Origin: Sphingomonas sp.
Lineage (GTDB): Bacteria; Pseudomonadota; Alphaproteobacteria; Sphingomonadales; Sphingomonadaceae
NCBI RefSeq assembly: GCF_019746015.1
Contig: NZ_JAIESM010000035.1
Span: 62,001-126,000 of the forward strand
Length of the DNA stretch: 64,000 bases
Reading direction: 5' to 3'
Position numbers and translations under genes: made by a program. Below the pieces are notes generated by a model. That model was given only the letters and a program-made list of their open reading frames with translations. It was not told the origin of the DNA and did not search any database. Below, one piece after another: positions 8,029 to 17,198 of this stretch. Within the stretch, counting starts at the first letter, position 1, and each line of letters starts with the position of its first letter.

Positions 8029-9060
8029 ATGGACGGATATCGGATCGTCGTCGCCGGCGCGACCGGCAATGTCGGCCGCGAGATGCTCAACATCCTGGCC
8101 GAGCGCGAATTCCCCATCGCGGACATTGCCGTGCTCGCCTCGGCGCGCAGCCAGGGCGACGAGATCGACTTCGGCGAAACCGGGCGCAAGCTGAAAGTGC
8201 GCAACATCGAGCATTTCGATCCCGCCGGCTGGGACATCGCACTGTTCGCCATCGGCAGCGAGGGGAGCAAGCTGCACGCCCCGCGCTTTGCCGCTGCCGG
8301 CTGCACGGTGATCGACAATGCCTCGCTCTATCGCATGGACCCGGACGTGCCGCTGATCGTGCCCGAGGTGAACCCGCAGGCGATTGACGGCTATACCGCC
8401 AGGAACATCATCGCCAACCCCAATTGCTCGACCGCGCAGATGGTGGTGGCGCTGAAGCCCCTGCATGATTTCGCCAAGATCAAGCGCGTGGTCGTCTCGA
8501 CCTATCAATCGGTGTCGGGCGCGGGCAAGGCGGGGATGGACGAACTGTTCGAGCAGAGCCGCAACATCTTTGTCGGCGACAGTGCCGAGCCGAACAAATT
8601 CACCAAGCAGATCGCGTTCAACGTGATTCCGCACATCGACAGCTTCCTGGATGATGGCTTCACCAAGGAAGAATGGAAGATGGTGGTGGAGACCAAGAAG
8701 ATCCTCGATCCCCGCATCAAGGTGGTGGCCACCTGCGTGCGCGTGCCGGTGTTCGTGGGGCATAGCGAAGCCATCACCATCGAGTTCGAGAACGAGATTT
8801 CGGCCAAGCAGGCCCAGTCGATCCTGCGCGAGGCGCCCGGCGTGATGCTGGTCGATAAGCGCGAGGACGGCGGCTATGTGACGCCGGTGGAATGTGTCGG
8901 CGATTATGCCACCTTCATCAGCCGCGTGCGCGAAGACCCGACCGTCGACAACGGGCTGGTGCTGTGGTGCGTCAGTGACAATCTGCGCAAGGGCGCCGCG
9001 CTGAACGCCGTACAGATCGCCGAACTGCTCGGCCGGCGGCATCTGCAGAAGGCGGCGTGA
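8029..9060 (+). CDS. asd: Aspartate-semialdehyde dehydrogenase
   Basis: Reduces beta-aspartyl phosphate to aspartate semialdehyde with NADPH, feeding lysine/diaminopimelate, threonine and methionine synthesis. The 343-residue protein has the Rossmann motif VVAGATGNVGREML at the N-terminus, the active-site Cys in NPNCSTAQM (about residue 134) and the later His in RVPVFVGHSEAI. The ATG at 8029 is preferred over an in-frame ATG at 7993 because the Rossmann strand then begins at once, as in homologues; the SD for either is weak (AAAGG at 8016-8020 favours 8029). The next gene starts 4 bases after the stop. Confidence 0.96.
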   Translation: MDGYRIVVAGATGNVGREMLNILAEREFPIADIAVLASARSQGDEIDFGETGRKLKVRNIEHFDPAGWDIALFAIGSEGSKLHAPRFAAAGCTVIDNASLYRMDPDVPLIVPEVNPQAIDGYTARNIIANPNCSTAQMVVALKPLHDFAKIKRVVVSTYQSVSGAGKAGMDELFEQSRNIFVGDSAEPNKFTKQIAFNVIPHIDSFLDDGFTKEEWKMVVETKKILDPRIKVVATCVRVPVFVGHSEAITIEFENEISAKQAQSILREAPGVMLVDKREDGGYVTPVECVGDYATFISRVREDPTVDNGLVLWCVSDNLRKGAALNAVQIAELLGRRHLQKAA

Positions 9061-9064
9061 CGCG

Positions 9065-9838
9065 ATGATGATGGCCGGTTCTGCTGATATGACAATTGCG
9101 ACGCATCACTTCACCGCGCCCGATGGCGCCCGGCTTGCCTGGCATGAGCTGGGGGAGGGGCGGCCGGTGGTGCTGCTCCACGGCTTCATCTCGGATGCGG
9201 AGACCAACTGGATCAAATATGGCCATGCCGCGACGATTGCCGCGCGGGGCTTTCGCGTCATCATGCCCGATCTGCGCGCGCACGGGGCAAGCGCCAAGTC
9301 GCACGATGCCGCCGCCTATCCGCTCGACGTGCTGGCGCATGACGGCTTGGCGCTGATCGCGCACCTCGGCTTGAGCGACTATGATCTGGGCGGCTATTCG
9401 CTCGGTGCCCGCACCAGTGTGCGCATGCTGGTGATGGGCGCCACGCCGCGCCGCGCCGTGGTTTCGGGCATGGGCTATGAAGGCGTGACGGCCGTGACCA
9501 CGCGGATCGATTTCTTCCGCCGGGCGCTGACCGGGCAGGGCTTTGAGCGCGGCACGGCAGAATGGGCGGTGCAGGCGTTTCTGAAGACATCGGGCGGCGA
9601 CGCAGCGGCGCTGGTCCATCTGCTCGACACTTTCGTTTCGACCAGCGATGCCGAGCTGGCCCGGATCGCCCCGCCGGTGCTGGTGCCCTGCGGCACCGAT
9701 GATCGCGACAATGGATCGGCGCAGGCGCTGGCCACCGCGCTGCCCGATGGGCGCTATCTGGCGCTGCCCGGCAACCATATGAGCGCGGTAACCAAGCCCG
9801 AGTTTGGCCAGGCGATCGCAGACTTTCTGGCGGCTTGA
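9065..9838 (+). CDS. Alpha/beta hydrolase of unknown substrate
   Basis: A 257-residue cytoplasmic alpha/beta hydrolase. It shows the oxyanion motif LLHGFISD, the nucleophile elbow GGYSLGAR with Ser near residue 113, a likely catalytic Asp in CGTDDRDN and the terminal His in LPGNHMSAV. The closely following position after asd suggests co-transcription but gives no hint of substrate. Several start codons are possible (9065, 9068, 9089). The last one, MTIATHHF, would match homologues equally well. Confidence 0.85.
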   Translation: MMMAGSADMTIATHHFTAPDGARLAWHELGEGRPVVLLHGFISDAETNWIKYGHAATIAARGFRVIMPDLRAHGASAKSHDAAAYPLDVLAHDGLALIAHLGLSDYDLGGYSLGARTSVRMLVMGATPRRAVVSGMGYEGVTAVTTRIDFFRRALTGQGFERGTAEWAVQAFLKTSGGDAAALVHLLDTFVSTSDAELARIAPPVLVPCGTDDRDNGSAQALATALPDGRYLALPGNHMSAVTKPEFGQAIADFLAA

Positions 9839-9897
9839 CCCGGCGCACCCGGCGGGCGCATCTAGCGCGCCATAGAAGCCATAAAGAGGGTGCCGCC

Positions 9898-11721
9898 ATG
9901 TTACGAACCGCCATTTCGCTTGCCGCACTTGCGGCCGCCCTTGCCGCGACGCCGGCGCTTGCCCAGTCCAAGGGCGAGCCGGCGCCCAATGCCGCGACCG
10001 CCGACGCCTTCATCCGCGATGCCGAAAAGCAGCTCGCCGACCTCTCCGTCGATGTCGCCCGGATCAGCTGGGTGAACGCCACCTACATCACCGAGGATAC
10101 CGACGCGCTGGCCGCCAAGGCCGGCGCGCAGGTGACCGAACTGGCCGTGAAGCTCGCGCTGCAGGCGGCCAAGCTGCAGAAGGTTACCGGCCTGTCGCCC
10201 GACACGGCGCGCAAGCTCGACCTGCTGCGCGGCGGCATCACGCTGCCTGCGCCAACCCGGGCGGGCGCCGCCGACGAGTTGTCCACGCTGGTGACGCGGA
10301 TGTCCTCGGCTTATGGCAAGGGCAAGGGAACGCTGGGCGGCCAGCCGATCAACGGCAGCGACATCGAAGCCGCGATGGGCACCGAGCGCGACCCGGAACG
10401 GCTGAAGGAAATGTGGGTCAGCTGGCACGACAATGTCGGCGCGCCGCTGCGCAAGGATTATGCCCGCGCGGCGACCATCGCCAACCAGGGCGCGACCGAG
10501 CTTGGCTATAAGGATGTCGGCGCGATGTGGCGCTCGGGCTATGACATGAGCCCGGCCGAATTCGCGCAGCTGACCGACAAATTGTGGCGCGAGGTGGAGC
10601 CGCTCTACAAATCGCTCCACGCCTATGTCCGCGCCAAGCTCAACGCCAAATATGGCGATGCGGTGCAGCCCAAAACGGGGCCGATCCGCGCCGATCTGCT
10701 GGGCAATATGTGGGCGCAGGAATGGGGCGACATCTACGACCTGGTCGCGCCCAAGGGGGCCGGCGACCTGGGCTATGACATTGGCGCGCTCCTCAAGGAA
10801 AAGGGCTATGACCCGGTCAAGATGGTGAAGGCGGGCGAGGGCTTCTATTCATCGCTCGGCATGGCACCGCTGCCGGAAACTTTCTGGACGCGCTCGCAGA
10901 TCGTGAAGCCCGCCGACCGCGAGGTGATCTGCCATGCCTCGGCCTGGGATATCGACAATCTGGACGATATCCGCATCAAGATGTGCACCAAGGTGAACAG
11001 CGGCGACTTCGTCACCATCCACCACGAGCTGGGCCATAATTATTATCAGCGCGCCTATAAGGGCCAGCCCTTCCTCTACAAGAACGGCGCAAATGACGGC
11101 TTCCATGAGGCGATAGGCGATTTCGTCGCGCTGTCGATCACACCGCAATATCTGGTCGACATCAGCCTGCTCGACCCGGCCAAGGTGCCCAGCGAAGACA
11201 AGGATATCGGCCTGTTGCTGCGCCAGGCGATGGACAAGGTGGCGTTTCTGCCCTTTGGCCTGCTGATCGACAAATGGCGCTGGGGCGTGTTTTCCGGCGC
11301 CATCCGCACCAGCGATTATCAGACGGCGTGGGACGCGCTGCGCCTGCAATATCAGGGGATCAAGCCGCCGGTCGAGCGCGACGAGACCAGGTTCGACCCC
11401 GGCGCGAAATATCACATCCCGGCCGGTGTGCCCTACACCCGCTATTTCCTGGCCCGGCTGCTGCAGTTCCAATTCTATGCCGCCGCGTGCAAGCAGGCGG
11501 GGTGGACCGGGCCGCTGCACCGCTGTTCCTTCTATGGCAACAAGGAGGTCGGCGCGAAGCTGAACGCAATGCTGGAACTGGGCCAGTCGAAGCCTTGGCC
11601 CGAGGCGCTGAAGGCGTTCACCGGCACGTCCGAAATTTCGGGGCTGGCCATGGCCGAGTATTTCGCGCCGCTAAAGGCCTGGCTCGACGAGCAGAACAAG
11701 GGCAAGCCACAGGGCTGGTGA
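9898..11721 (+). CDS. Secreted M2 family metallopeptidase (angiotensin-converting enzyme-like)
   Basis: A zinc peptidyl-dipeptidase that removes C-terminal dipeptides. The 607-residue product has a signal peptide ending near ALAQ (residue 22) and the gluzincin site HELGH at 376-380, with the third ligand Glu404 in FHEAIGDF, as in animal ACE. The ATG at 9898 follows AAAGAGG (9883-9889); an upstream in-frame start at 9835 lacks support and would bury the signal peptide. Full length for a single-domain bacterial ACE. Together with the S9 peptidase upstream it suggests that peptides are used as nutrients. Confidence 0.93.
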   Translation: MLRTAISLAALAAALAATPALAQSKGEPAPNAATADAFIRDAEKQLADLSVDVARISWVNATYITEDTDALAAKAGAQVTELAVKLALQAAKLQKVTGLSPDTARKLDLLRGGITLPAPTRAGAADELSTLVTRMSSAYGKGKGTLGGQPINGSDIEAAMGTERDPERLKEMWVSWHDNVGAPLRKDYARAATIANQGATELGYKDVGAMWRSGYDMSPAEFAQLTDKLWREVEPLYKSLHAYVRAKLNAKYGDAVQPKTGPIRADLLGNMWAQEWGDIYDLVAPKGAGDLGYDIGALLKEKGYDPVKMVKAGEGFYSSLGMAPLPETFWTRSQIVKPADREVICHASAWDIDNLDDIRIKMCTKVNSGDFVTIHHELGHNYYQRAYKGQPFLYKNGANDGFHEAIGDFVALSITPQYLVDISLLDPAKVPSEDKDIGLLLRQAMDKVAFLPFGLLIDKWRWGVFSGAIRTSDYQTAWDALRLQYQGIKPPVERDETRFDPGAKYHIPAGVPYTRYFLARLLQFQFYAAACKQAGWTGPLHRCSFYGNKEVGAKLNAMLELGQSKPWPEALKAFTGTSEISGLAMAEYFAPLKAWLDEQNKGKPQGW

Positions 11722-11818
11722 GGGGAGCGCCCAAGGCGTTGCGCGGCCGGCCAAGCTATGCTAGCGGCCGCGCCTTGCTCGCTGGTCGGTAACCAGCGGC
11801 ACTCTTGGAGATTTGCGC

Positions 11819-12049
11819 GTGAAGAAGAACATTCACCCCGATTATCACTGGATCAAGGTCCAGATGACCGACGGCACCGTCTATGACACCCGCTCCACCT
11901 GGGGCAAGGAAGGTGATCTGATGACGCTGGAAATCGACCCCAAGTCGCACCCGGCCTGGACCGGCGGCCGTGGCCAGATGCTCGATGCGGGTGGCCAGGT
12001 GGCGCGCTTCAACAAGCGTTTCGGCGGCCTGTCGCTCAAGACCAAATAA
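11819..12049 (+). CDS. rpmE: 50S ribosomal protein L31
   Basis: A 76-residue large-subunit protein, [19 protein letters not shown] at the N-terminus and the basic RFNKRFGGL near the C-terminus. It lacks the CxxC pairs of zinc-binding L31, so it is a C-minus form that needs no zinc. The start is GTG at 11819: TTGGAG at 11805-11810 is 8 bases upstream, whereas the in-frame TTG at 11813 would sit only 2 bases from it. Confidence 0.94.
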   Translation: MKKNIHPDYHWIKVQMTDGTVYDTRSTWGKEGDLMTLEIDPKSHPAWTGGRGQMLDAGGQVARFNKRFGGLSLKTK

Positions 12050-12110
12050 TCTCGTCAACGGCGCGTTAACGATCTGCGTTTAGGTTCTTCTCACCATGAG
12101 AGGAACCGCG

Positions 12111-12443
12111 ATGTTCGCCGCCGAATTCGAACCCGCCGAGCCCAATGGGCGCCGGCGATCCCCGCGCGCGCCGGTCTCGCTCGATGCGAAGATCGGGCGC
12201 GGCGGGCTTGATCGCGCGCTGTGCAAGGTGGTCGATATTTCGCGCCATGGTGCACGGCTCCAGACCTATTCCGGCCTGCGTTCAGGATCGATGATCTGGC
12301 TGACATTGCCGGTGGTCGGGCCGGTGGCGGCCAATGTGGTCTGGGCGGACGACTTTGTCTGCGGTTGCCAGTTTCAGGACCCGATCGCCGAGGACCAGTT
12401 CAATGCGCTGGTCGAGATGGACCAGAACCGCAACGCCGCCTGA
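12111..12443 (+). CDS. PilZ domain protein (predicted c-di-GMP receptor)
   Basis: A 110-residue single-domain protein. It contains the two PilZ ligand motifs: RxxxR within RRRSPR (residues 15-19) and DxSxxG in VDISRHGARL. It is therefore expected to bind cyclic di-GMP and relay it to a partner by contact. GAGAGGA at 12098-12104 sets the ATG at 12111 rather than 12096. It lies upstream of the export operon with a 213-base gap, so a functional link is possible but not shown. Confidence 0.88.
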   Translation: MFAAEFEPAEPNGRRRSPRAPVSLDAKIGRGGLDRALCKVVDISRHGARLQTYSGLRSGSMIWLTLPVVGPVAANVVWADDFVCGCQFQDPIAEDQFNALVEMDQNRNAA

Positions 12444-12502
12444 ACCCGCAATGGACGCCGGTTGTAAATCCGCTCTCGTTCAGCTTGCGCTCATCATTGC
12501 TT

Positions 12503-12632
12503 TGCACAAGCGTGCACCATGCCGCATGGTAGCTCAGCTAGCGGCGGGCCCGTGGGGGGCCATCAAAATCCACGGTTGACGCCGACACACGGCGCATTAT
12601 GTGCGCCGCAACATGATTGGTGTTTGCCAATC
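12503..12632 (+). promoter_or_regulatory. Cluster of inverted repeats upstream of the export operon
   Basis: The gap between the PilZ gene and the exporter holds several short perfect dyads. TGCAC/GTGCA lies at 12503-12516, and ACCATGC-C-GCATGGT at 12516-12530. GGCGCA/TGCGCC sits around 12591-12607. GATTGG/CCAATC at 12615-12632 ends 9 bases before the SD. They could be operators or mRNA hairpins. No convincing -35/-10 pair was found. Confidence 0.3.
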
Positions 12633-12656
12633 TAACTTTTGGAAGGAACCCGACAG

Positions 12657-14357
12657 GTGGCAGCACATGCAAAGAAATCGGTGCGGATGCGCGATTTCCT
12701 CGCCTGGGCGCGCCCTATCCTGTGGCCGGACAAGCAGTTTTTCTATCTGGCGATCGTCTATGGCATCGCCATCAGCCTGTTGTCGCTGGCAACGCCGATC
12801 TCGGTGCAGCTGCTGATCAACAGCATTGCCTATACCGCGATGCCGGTGCCGCTGTTCACGCTCGCGCTGCTGCTTTTCGGCCTGCTGATGGCGACAAACG
12901 TGCTCAGCGCATTCCGCACGCACATCATGGAAATTTTCCGGCGCAAGTTCTTCGCGCGGCTGGTCGCCGAAATCACGATGCGTGCGGTACATGCGCGCGA
13001 CCCGTTCTTCAGTGACGCCCGGCGCGCCGACCTGTTCAACCGCTATTTCGACGTCATGAACGTCCAGAAGTCGATCCCGTCGCTGCTGGTCGGGCTGTTC
13101 ACCATCGTGCTGCAATCGGCGGTCGGCTTTGTGGTGACGTCGATCTACCACCCGTTCTTTCTGGTGTTCAACCTAGTGTTCATCGCGCTGGTCTGGATCA
13201 TCTGGCGGGTCTGGTCACGCCCGGCGATGACCGAGATCGTGGCGCTCAGCCATGCGAAATATGATACCGCGCACTGGCTGGAAAGCGTCGGCGCCTCGAA
13301 CGGCTTTTACAAATCCGGCCGCCATATCGACTATGCGATCCACAAGAGCGACGAGCTGACCGCGACCTATATCGCTGCCGACCGGCGCTACTTCGGCAAC
13401 CACTTTACCCAGCATATCTTCTACCTGACGCTATATGCTGCGGCGAGCGCCGGTTTGCTGGCGCTGGGTGGCTGGCTGGTGATCCAGGGGCAGCTTTCGA
13501 TCGGACAGCTGGTGGCGGCCGAGCTGATCCTGTCGAGCATTTTCTACGGCGCGTCGCAGCTGGGGCCGTATCTGGAAAGCTTCTATGAACTGGTCGCCGC
13601 GTGCGAGGAGCTGCACCTGTTTATGGAGGTGCCGCAGGAAAGCCGCACGGGAAAAACCGCCCCACATAGCGATGGCGCGGAACTTTGCCTGGCCGATGTG
13701 AAAGCCGGCGATATCGCGTTCGATTTCACCATTCCTCAGGGCAAGCGTCTGGTCGCGGCGGCGGAGCCCGACGTGCAGCGCACCTTCGCGCTGTTGCTCA
13801 AGCGCCATCGCCGGGCAGACGCTGGCTTCGTCACGCTGGGCGGTGCCGACATTTCCGCGCTCGACATCTATCAGCTGCGCTCCGACGTGATCGTGCTCGA
13901 CAAGCCGACCACCGTTGAAAGCAGCATCTTCGACTATCTGGACCTGGCGACAGGTGACGCGACGCCGGCCGAGATGATGGAGGCAATCAAGCTGGTCGGC
14001 CTGGATCGTCAGATCGGCCGGCTGCCCGATGGTATCCAGACAGTGCTGTCGACAACGGGCTGGCCGCTGGCGCTGCCTGACGTCATGCGACTGAAATTCG
14101 CGGCCGCCACGCTCGCTCGGCCGCGCATTCTGGTGCTGTCGCCGCTGTTCGACATGATTGCACGGCCGGACCTGGAGCGGATGCTTGCCGCTTTCAACAG
14201 CCGCGACACCACGATGATCTATTTCACCAACCGCGCAACGCCGCCCGTCATGGACGGCTATTTCTGGCTCGGGCGCGACCGGCAGGCGCTGGTTGCGAGC
14301 CAGACCGAGTTCGATGCGCTGCGTTATGCGTCGGAGGCCCCCAATGGCGACCGTTGA
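12657..14357 (+). CDS. ABC exporter-like membrane protein with an inactivated nucleotide-binding domain
   Basis: A 566-residue protein with type I ABC exporter architecture. Six transmembrane segments span about residues 25-310 and an NBD-like domain spans about 340-560. Every ATP motif is lost: the P-loop position reads VAAAEPDVQRT (366-376) with no GxxGxGKS, the signature region reads LSTTGW (464-469) instead of LSGGQ, Walker B is ILVLSP with Ser495-Pro496 for Asp-Glu, and the switch His is Asn525. The surrounding fold, including the GGADISALDIYQLR strand and LPDGIQT, is intact, so this is not a recent frameshift. The start is GTG at 12657, 9 bases after GGAAGGA. It overlaps the adaptor gene by 14 bases. 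No peptidase C39 domain is present. Confidence 0.85.
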   Translation: MAAHAKKSVRMRDFLAWARPILWPDKQFFYLAIVYGIAISLLSLATPISVQLLINSIAYTAMPVPLFTLALLLFGLLMATNVLSAFRTHIMEIFRRKFFARLVAEITMRAVHARDPFFSDARRADLFNRYFDVMNVQKSIPSLLVGLFTIVLQSAVGFVVTSIYHPFFLVFNLVFIALVWIIWRVWSRPAMTEIVALSHAKYDTAHWLESVGASNGFYKSGRHIDYAIHKSDELTATYIAADRRYFGNHFTQHIFYLTLYAAASAGLLALGGWLVIQGQLSIGQLVAAELILSSIFYGASQLGPYLESFYELVAACEELHLFMEVPQESRTGKTAPHSDGAELCLADVKAGDIAFDFTIPQGKRLVAAAEPDVQRTFALLLKRHRRADAGFVTLGGADISALDIYQLRSDVIVLDKPTTVESSIFDYLDLATGDATPAEMMEAIKLVGLDRQIGRLPDGIQTVLSTTGWPLALPDVMRLKFAAATLARPRILVLSPLFDMIARPDLERMLAAFNSRDTTMIYFTNRATPPVMDGYFWLGRDRQALVASQTEFDALRYASEAPNGDR

Positions 14358-15420
14358 GAAGGCCCAGTTCGATCAGTTCACCGCGCTGAAGAAGCTGCGG
14401 GCACCCAGCATTGCGTGGGTGATCACCACGATGCTGATTATCAGCATCACCTTGTGCATTCTGGTGATGGTGTTCGTCCCGTGGATCCAGACGTCGCCGG
14501 GGCAGGGCAAGGTGATCGCGCTCGACCCACGCGACCGGGTGACAAAGATCACCGCGCTGGTGCCCGGCCGGATCGAGGAATTCTTCGTCACCGACGGCCA
14601 GCGGGTGAAGAAGGGCGACCCCATCGCCAAGATCGTCGACAACGACCCGATGCTGCTCACCCGGCTCCAGGCCGAACAGGCGCAGGCGCGGGCCGAAATC
14701 GCTGCGACGCAGCAGGCGATGTCCACCGCGATCCTCGATGTTACCCGCACCCGGCAGCTGTTCAACGAAGGGCTGGCGGCGCGGCGCGAATATGAATTCG
14801 CGATGATCAAGGTGCGCGATTACGAGGCCAAGCTGGCCGATGCGCGCGCCGCGCTCACCCGGGTCGAGGTGAATCTCAACCGGCAATCGGTACAGCTGCT
14901 GCGCGCGCCGCGCGACGGGCTGATCATGAATGTGAACGCCGGCGACATCGCCACGCTGGTGAAGGCGGGCGACACGCTGGCGACGATCGCGCCGGAAGAA
15001 TCCGAGCGCGTGGTGGAGCTGTATATCGACGGGCGCGACGTGCCGCTGATCAAGCCCGGCCGCCGGGTGCGGCTGGAATTCGAGGGCTGGCCCGCCATTC
15101 AGTTCAGCGGCTGGCCCTCGGTGGCTTATGGTGTGTTCGATGGCCGCGTGCGCTCGGTCGATGCATCGGCATCGCCCAGCGGCCTGTTCCGCATCATCGT
15201 GGAGCAGGGACCGCGCATCGACGGGCGCCCGGGCTGGCCCAAGGAGCCGTTCGTCCGGCTGGGTGCCAAGGTTTCGGGCTGGGTGCTGATGGACCAGGTT
15301 TCGGTGGGCTTTGAGCTGTGGCGGCAGCTGAACGACTTCCCGCTGCAGTGGACGCCGCCGGGTGACCCCAAGGCCGCGCAATATCCCGACCTTTATGGCA
15401 ACAGCACGGACGCGAAATGA
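14344..15420 (+). CDS. HlyD-type periplasmic adaptor (membrane fusion protein)
   Basis: A 358-residue protein with one N-terminal transmembrane segment (about 23-46), a split lipoyl/barrel-sandwich domain (about 60-95 and 190-225, with LVPGRIEEFFVTDGQRVKKGD), an alpha-helical hairpin (about 98-180) and a beta-barrel. It should bridge the inner-membrane exporter to the outer-membrane channel. The ATG at 14344 lies inside the end of the ABC gene and the stop overlaps the channel gene (ATGA at 15417-15420), so all three proteins are probably made from one mRNA in coupled fashion. Confidence 0.9.
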   Translation: MATVEKAQFDQFTALKKLRAPSIAWVITTMLIISITLCILVMVFVPWIQTSPGQGKVIALDPRDRVTKITALVPGRIEEFFVTDGQRVKKGDPIAKIVDNDPMLLTRLQAEQAQARAEIAATQQAMSTAILDVTRTRQLFNEGLAARREYEFAMIKVRDYEAKLADARAALTRVEVNLNRQSVQLLRAPRDGLIMNVNAGDIATLVKAGDTLATIAPEESERVVELYIDGRDVPLIKPGRRVRLEFEGWPAIQFSGWPSVAYGVFDGRVRSVDASASPSGLFRIIVEQGPRIDGRPGWPKEPFVRLGAKVSGWVLMDQVSVGFELWRQLNDFPLQWTPPGDPKAAQYPDLYGNSTDAK

Positions 15421-16958
15421 GGCTTTCGCGCCGTCTTGCCCTGCCGCTGTTGCTGCTGATTCCGGCCGCCGGGGTGGCGGAGCCGCCACGCGCGGCCGCG
15501 CCCAAGCGGCCGGCGGCCAAGGCCAAGGCAAAGCCGGTGGCAGCCCCGCCAGTCACCGCCGCGCCCGCGCCGGAGGCCGCACCGCAATCGCCCGCCGAGG
15601 CGGCCGCGGCGCCCAAGTCCCGCACGCTCACGCTCGCCGAAGTGCTCGCCTCATCGCGCCAGTTTCAGCCGCAGATCCAGGAAGCGATCGCCAAGGTGCG
15701 CGCGGCGCAGGGCAAGCTGCTGCAGAGCCAGGGCGCGTTCGACACGGTGGTGAAGGCCGAGGGGCAGAGCTTTCTGACCGGCTTCTATTCCGGCTCCACC
15801 TTTGCCGGCGGCACGGTTGAACGGCCGATCGAGAGCTGGGGCGGCAGCTATTATGGCGGCTATCGCTTCTCGACCGGGCGCCTGCCGGTTTACGAGGACG
15901 AACGCTTCACCAATGTCGTCGGCGAGCTGAAGGCGGGGGTGGCGCTGTCGCTGCTGCGCGACCGGTTCATAGACGCGCGGCGCTTCAACCGGGGCAATGC
16001 CGCGATCGATGTCGACATTGCCGAGGCCGAGCGGCTGATCGCCGCGATCACTGTGCAGAGGCGTGCGATTGCCGCTTATAATCTGTGGGTTGCCGCCGGC
16101 CTGCGGCTCGACGTGTACCGCGAGCTGCTGAAGCTGGCGCGCGAGCGTCAGGCCGGGCTTGAACGGCAGGTGGAGCTGGGCGGCCGCCCGCGCATCATTC
16201 TGACCGAAAACGCCCAGAACATCCTGCGCCGCGAAACGCTCGTCGCGCGCTCGGAGCAGGAGCTGGCGCAGGCCGCCAACACTCTGTCGCTGTTCTGGCG
16301 CGACGATAACGGCCAGCCGCGCCGCCCGACGCCCGACATGCTGCCCGACAGCTTCCCGCTGATCCCGCAGCCGGTGGGCGCCACCCGGATGGCGCTGGAG
16401 GGGCGGCCGGACCTGAAGGCGCTCGACATGCGCATTGCCCAGCAGACCAACCGGCTGGCGCTCGACCGCAACGAGCTGAAACCCCGGCTCGATTTCAAGG
16501 CGGAAGCCTCGCAGGATGTGGGGCCGGTGGGCGCGGGTGGCATTTCCCGCCGGCCGTTCGAGACCAAGGTCGGCCTCAGCTTCAGCGTCCCGCTGGAGCG
16601 CCGCGCCGCCAAGGGCCGGATCGAGGCGACGACGGCCGAGATCGACGCGCTGGAGCGCCGCCGCCAGTTCGCCCGCGAGCAGATCGTCGCCGAGATTGAC
16701 GGCATCGCCATCGATGTCCGCGCGACCGAGCGGTTGTTCCTGCTGGCCGATGAAGAACAGCAGCGCGCCGGCGAAATGGCCGTTGCCGAACGCCGCCGCT
16801 TCGGCGCGGGCGCCAGCGACTTCTTCCTCGTCAACGTGCGCGAGGAAGCCGCCGCCGACGCCGCCGTCCGCCGCCTGGACGCAAAGTTCCGCAACATCGT
16901 GTCGAACGCCGACCTCGCGGCTGCGGCGGCGGACTTGAAGGCGCTGGGGCTGCAATAA
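15417..16958 (+). CDS. TolC-family outer membrane channel protein
   Basis: A 513-residue outer membrane efflux protein. It has a signal peptide (about 1-20), an Ala/Pro/Lys-rich linker (about 25-65), then the duplicated long-helix TolC fold (TLAEVLASSRQFQPQIQEA; later RMALEGRPDLKALDMRIAQQ and a coiled region with ERRRFGAGASDFFLVN). It completes the tripartite operon with the ABC-like and HlyD-like genes. No exported substrate gene (RTX repeats, bacteriocin leader) is visible nearby. Confidence 0.9.
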   Translation: MRLSRRLALPLLLLIPAAGVAEPPRAAAPKRPAAKAKAKPVAAPPVTAAPAPEAAPQSPAEAAAAPKSRTLTLAEVLASSRQFQPQIQEAIAKVRAAQGKLLQSQGAFDTVVKAEGQSFLTGFYSGSTFAGGTVERPIESWGGSYYGGYRFSTGRLPVYEDERFTNVVGELKAGVALSLLRDRFIDARRFNRGNAAIDVDIAEAERLIAAITVQRRAIAAYNLWVAAGLRLDVYRELLKLARERQAGLERQVELGGRPRIILTENAQNILRRETLVARSEQELAQAANTLSLFWRDDNGQPRRPTPDMLPDSFPLIPQPVGATRMALEGRPDLKALDMRIAQQTNRLALDRNELKPRLDFKAEASQDVGPVGAGGISRRPFETKVGLSFSVPLERRAAKGRIEATTAEIDALERRRQFAREQIVAEIDGIAIDVRATERLFLLADEEQQRAGEMAVAERRRFGAGASDFFLVNVREEAAADAAVRRLDAKFRNIVSNADLAAAAADLKALGLQ

Positions 16959-17198
16959 CGGCTGGCCTGCGAGTACGTGAAAAATACGGGAAAGCCGTAC
17001 CGCTGGTGAAGGTGACAGCGTTGCGGTGCACGATCTTCCTGCCGCGCCCATCCCATTAAAAATCGTAGGGCGATCATCAAACGGACTCTGCAGCGTGGCC
17101 TCCACTTCTTCGCACTGACGCTGCCAGCGCCTCGCATCCTTAGGGTGCGGAGCGCTTTGCTTATTGTCTCTGTTTGTTCCATGTGTAAGCTTACGGCG
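16959..17198. other. Gap of about 240 bases at the left edge of a low-GC segment
   Basis: No credible gene or RNA was recognised. GC content drops here relative to the flanks, and an imperfect hairpin GTACG/CGTAC lies at about 16991-17018. This is probably the left boundary of the acquired segment ending at tRNA-Ser; no copy of the tRNA 3' end could be found here. Confidence 0.4.

Noticed and set aside
12657..14357. Active type I secretion ATPase
   Set aside because: All nucleotide-binding and hydrolysis motifs are missing, so an ordinary ATPase annotation would be misleading.
16986..17016. Intrinsic terminator on the minus strand (TACGG/CCGTA followed by Ts)
   Set aside because: The stem is only 5 bp and no minus-strand gene ends there; the nearest, tRNA-Ser, is 1.2 kb away.
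16959..17060. Left attachment repeat of a tRNA-Ser island
   Set aside because: CTGGTGAAGGTG at about 17003 only loosely resembles the tRNA 3' end and needs gaps; too weak to call a direct repeat.
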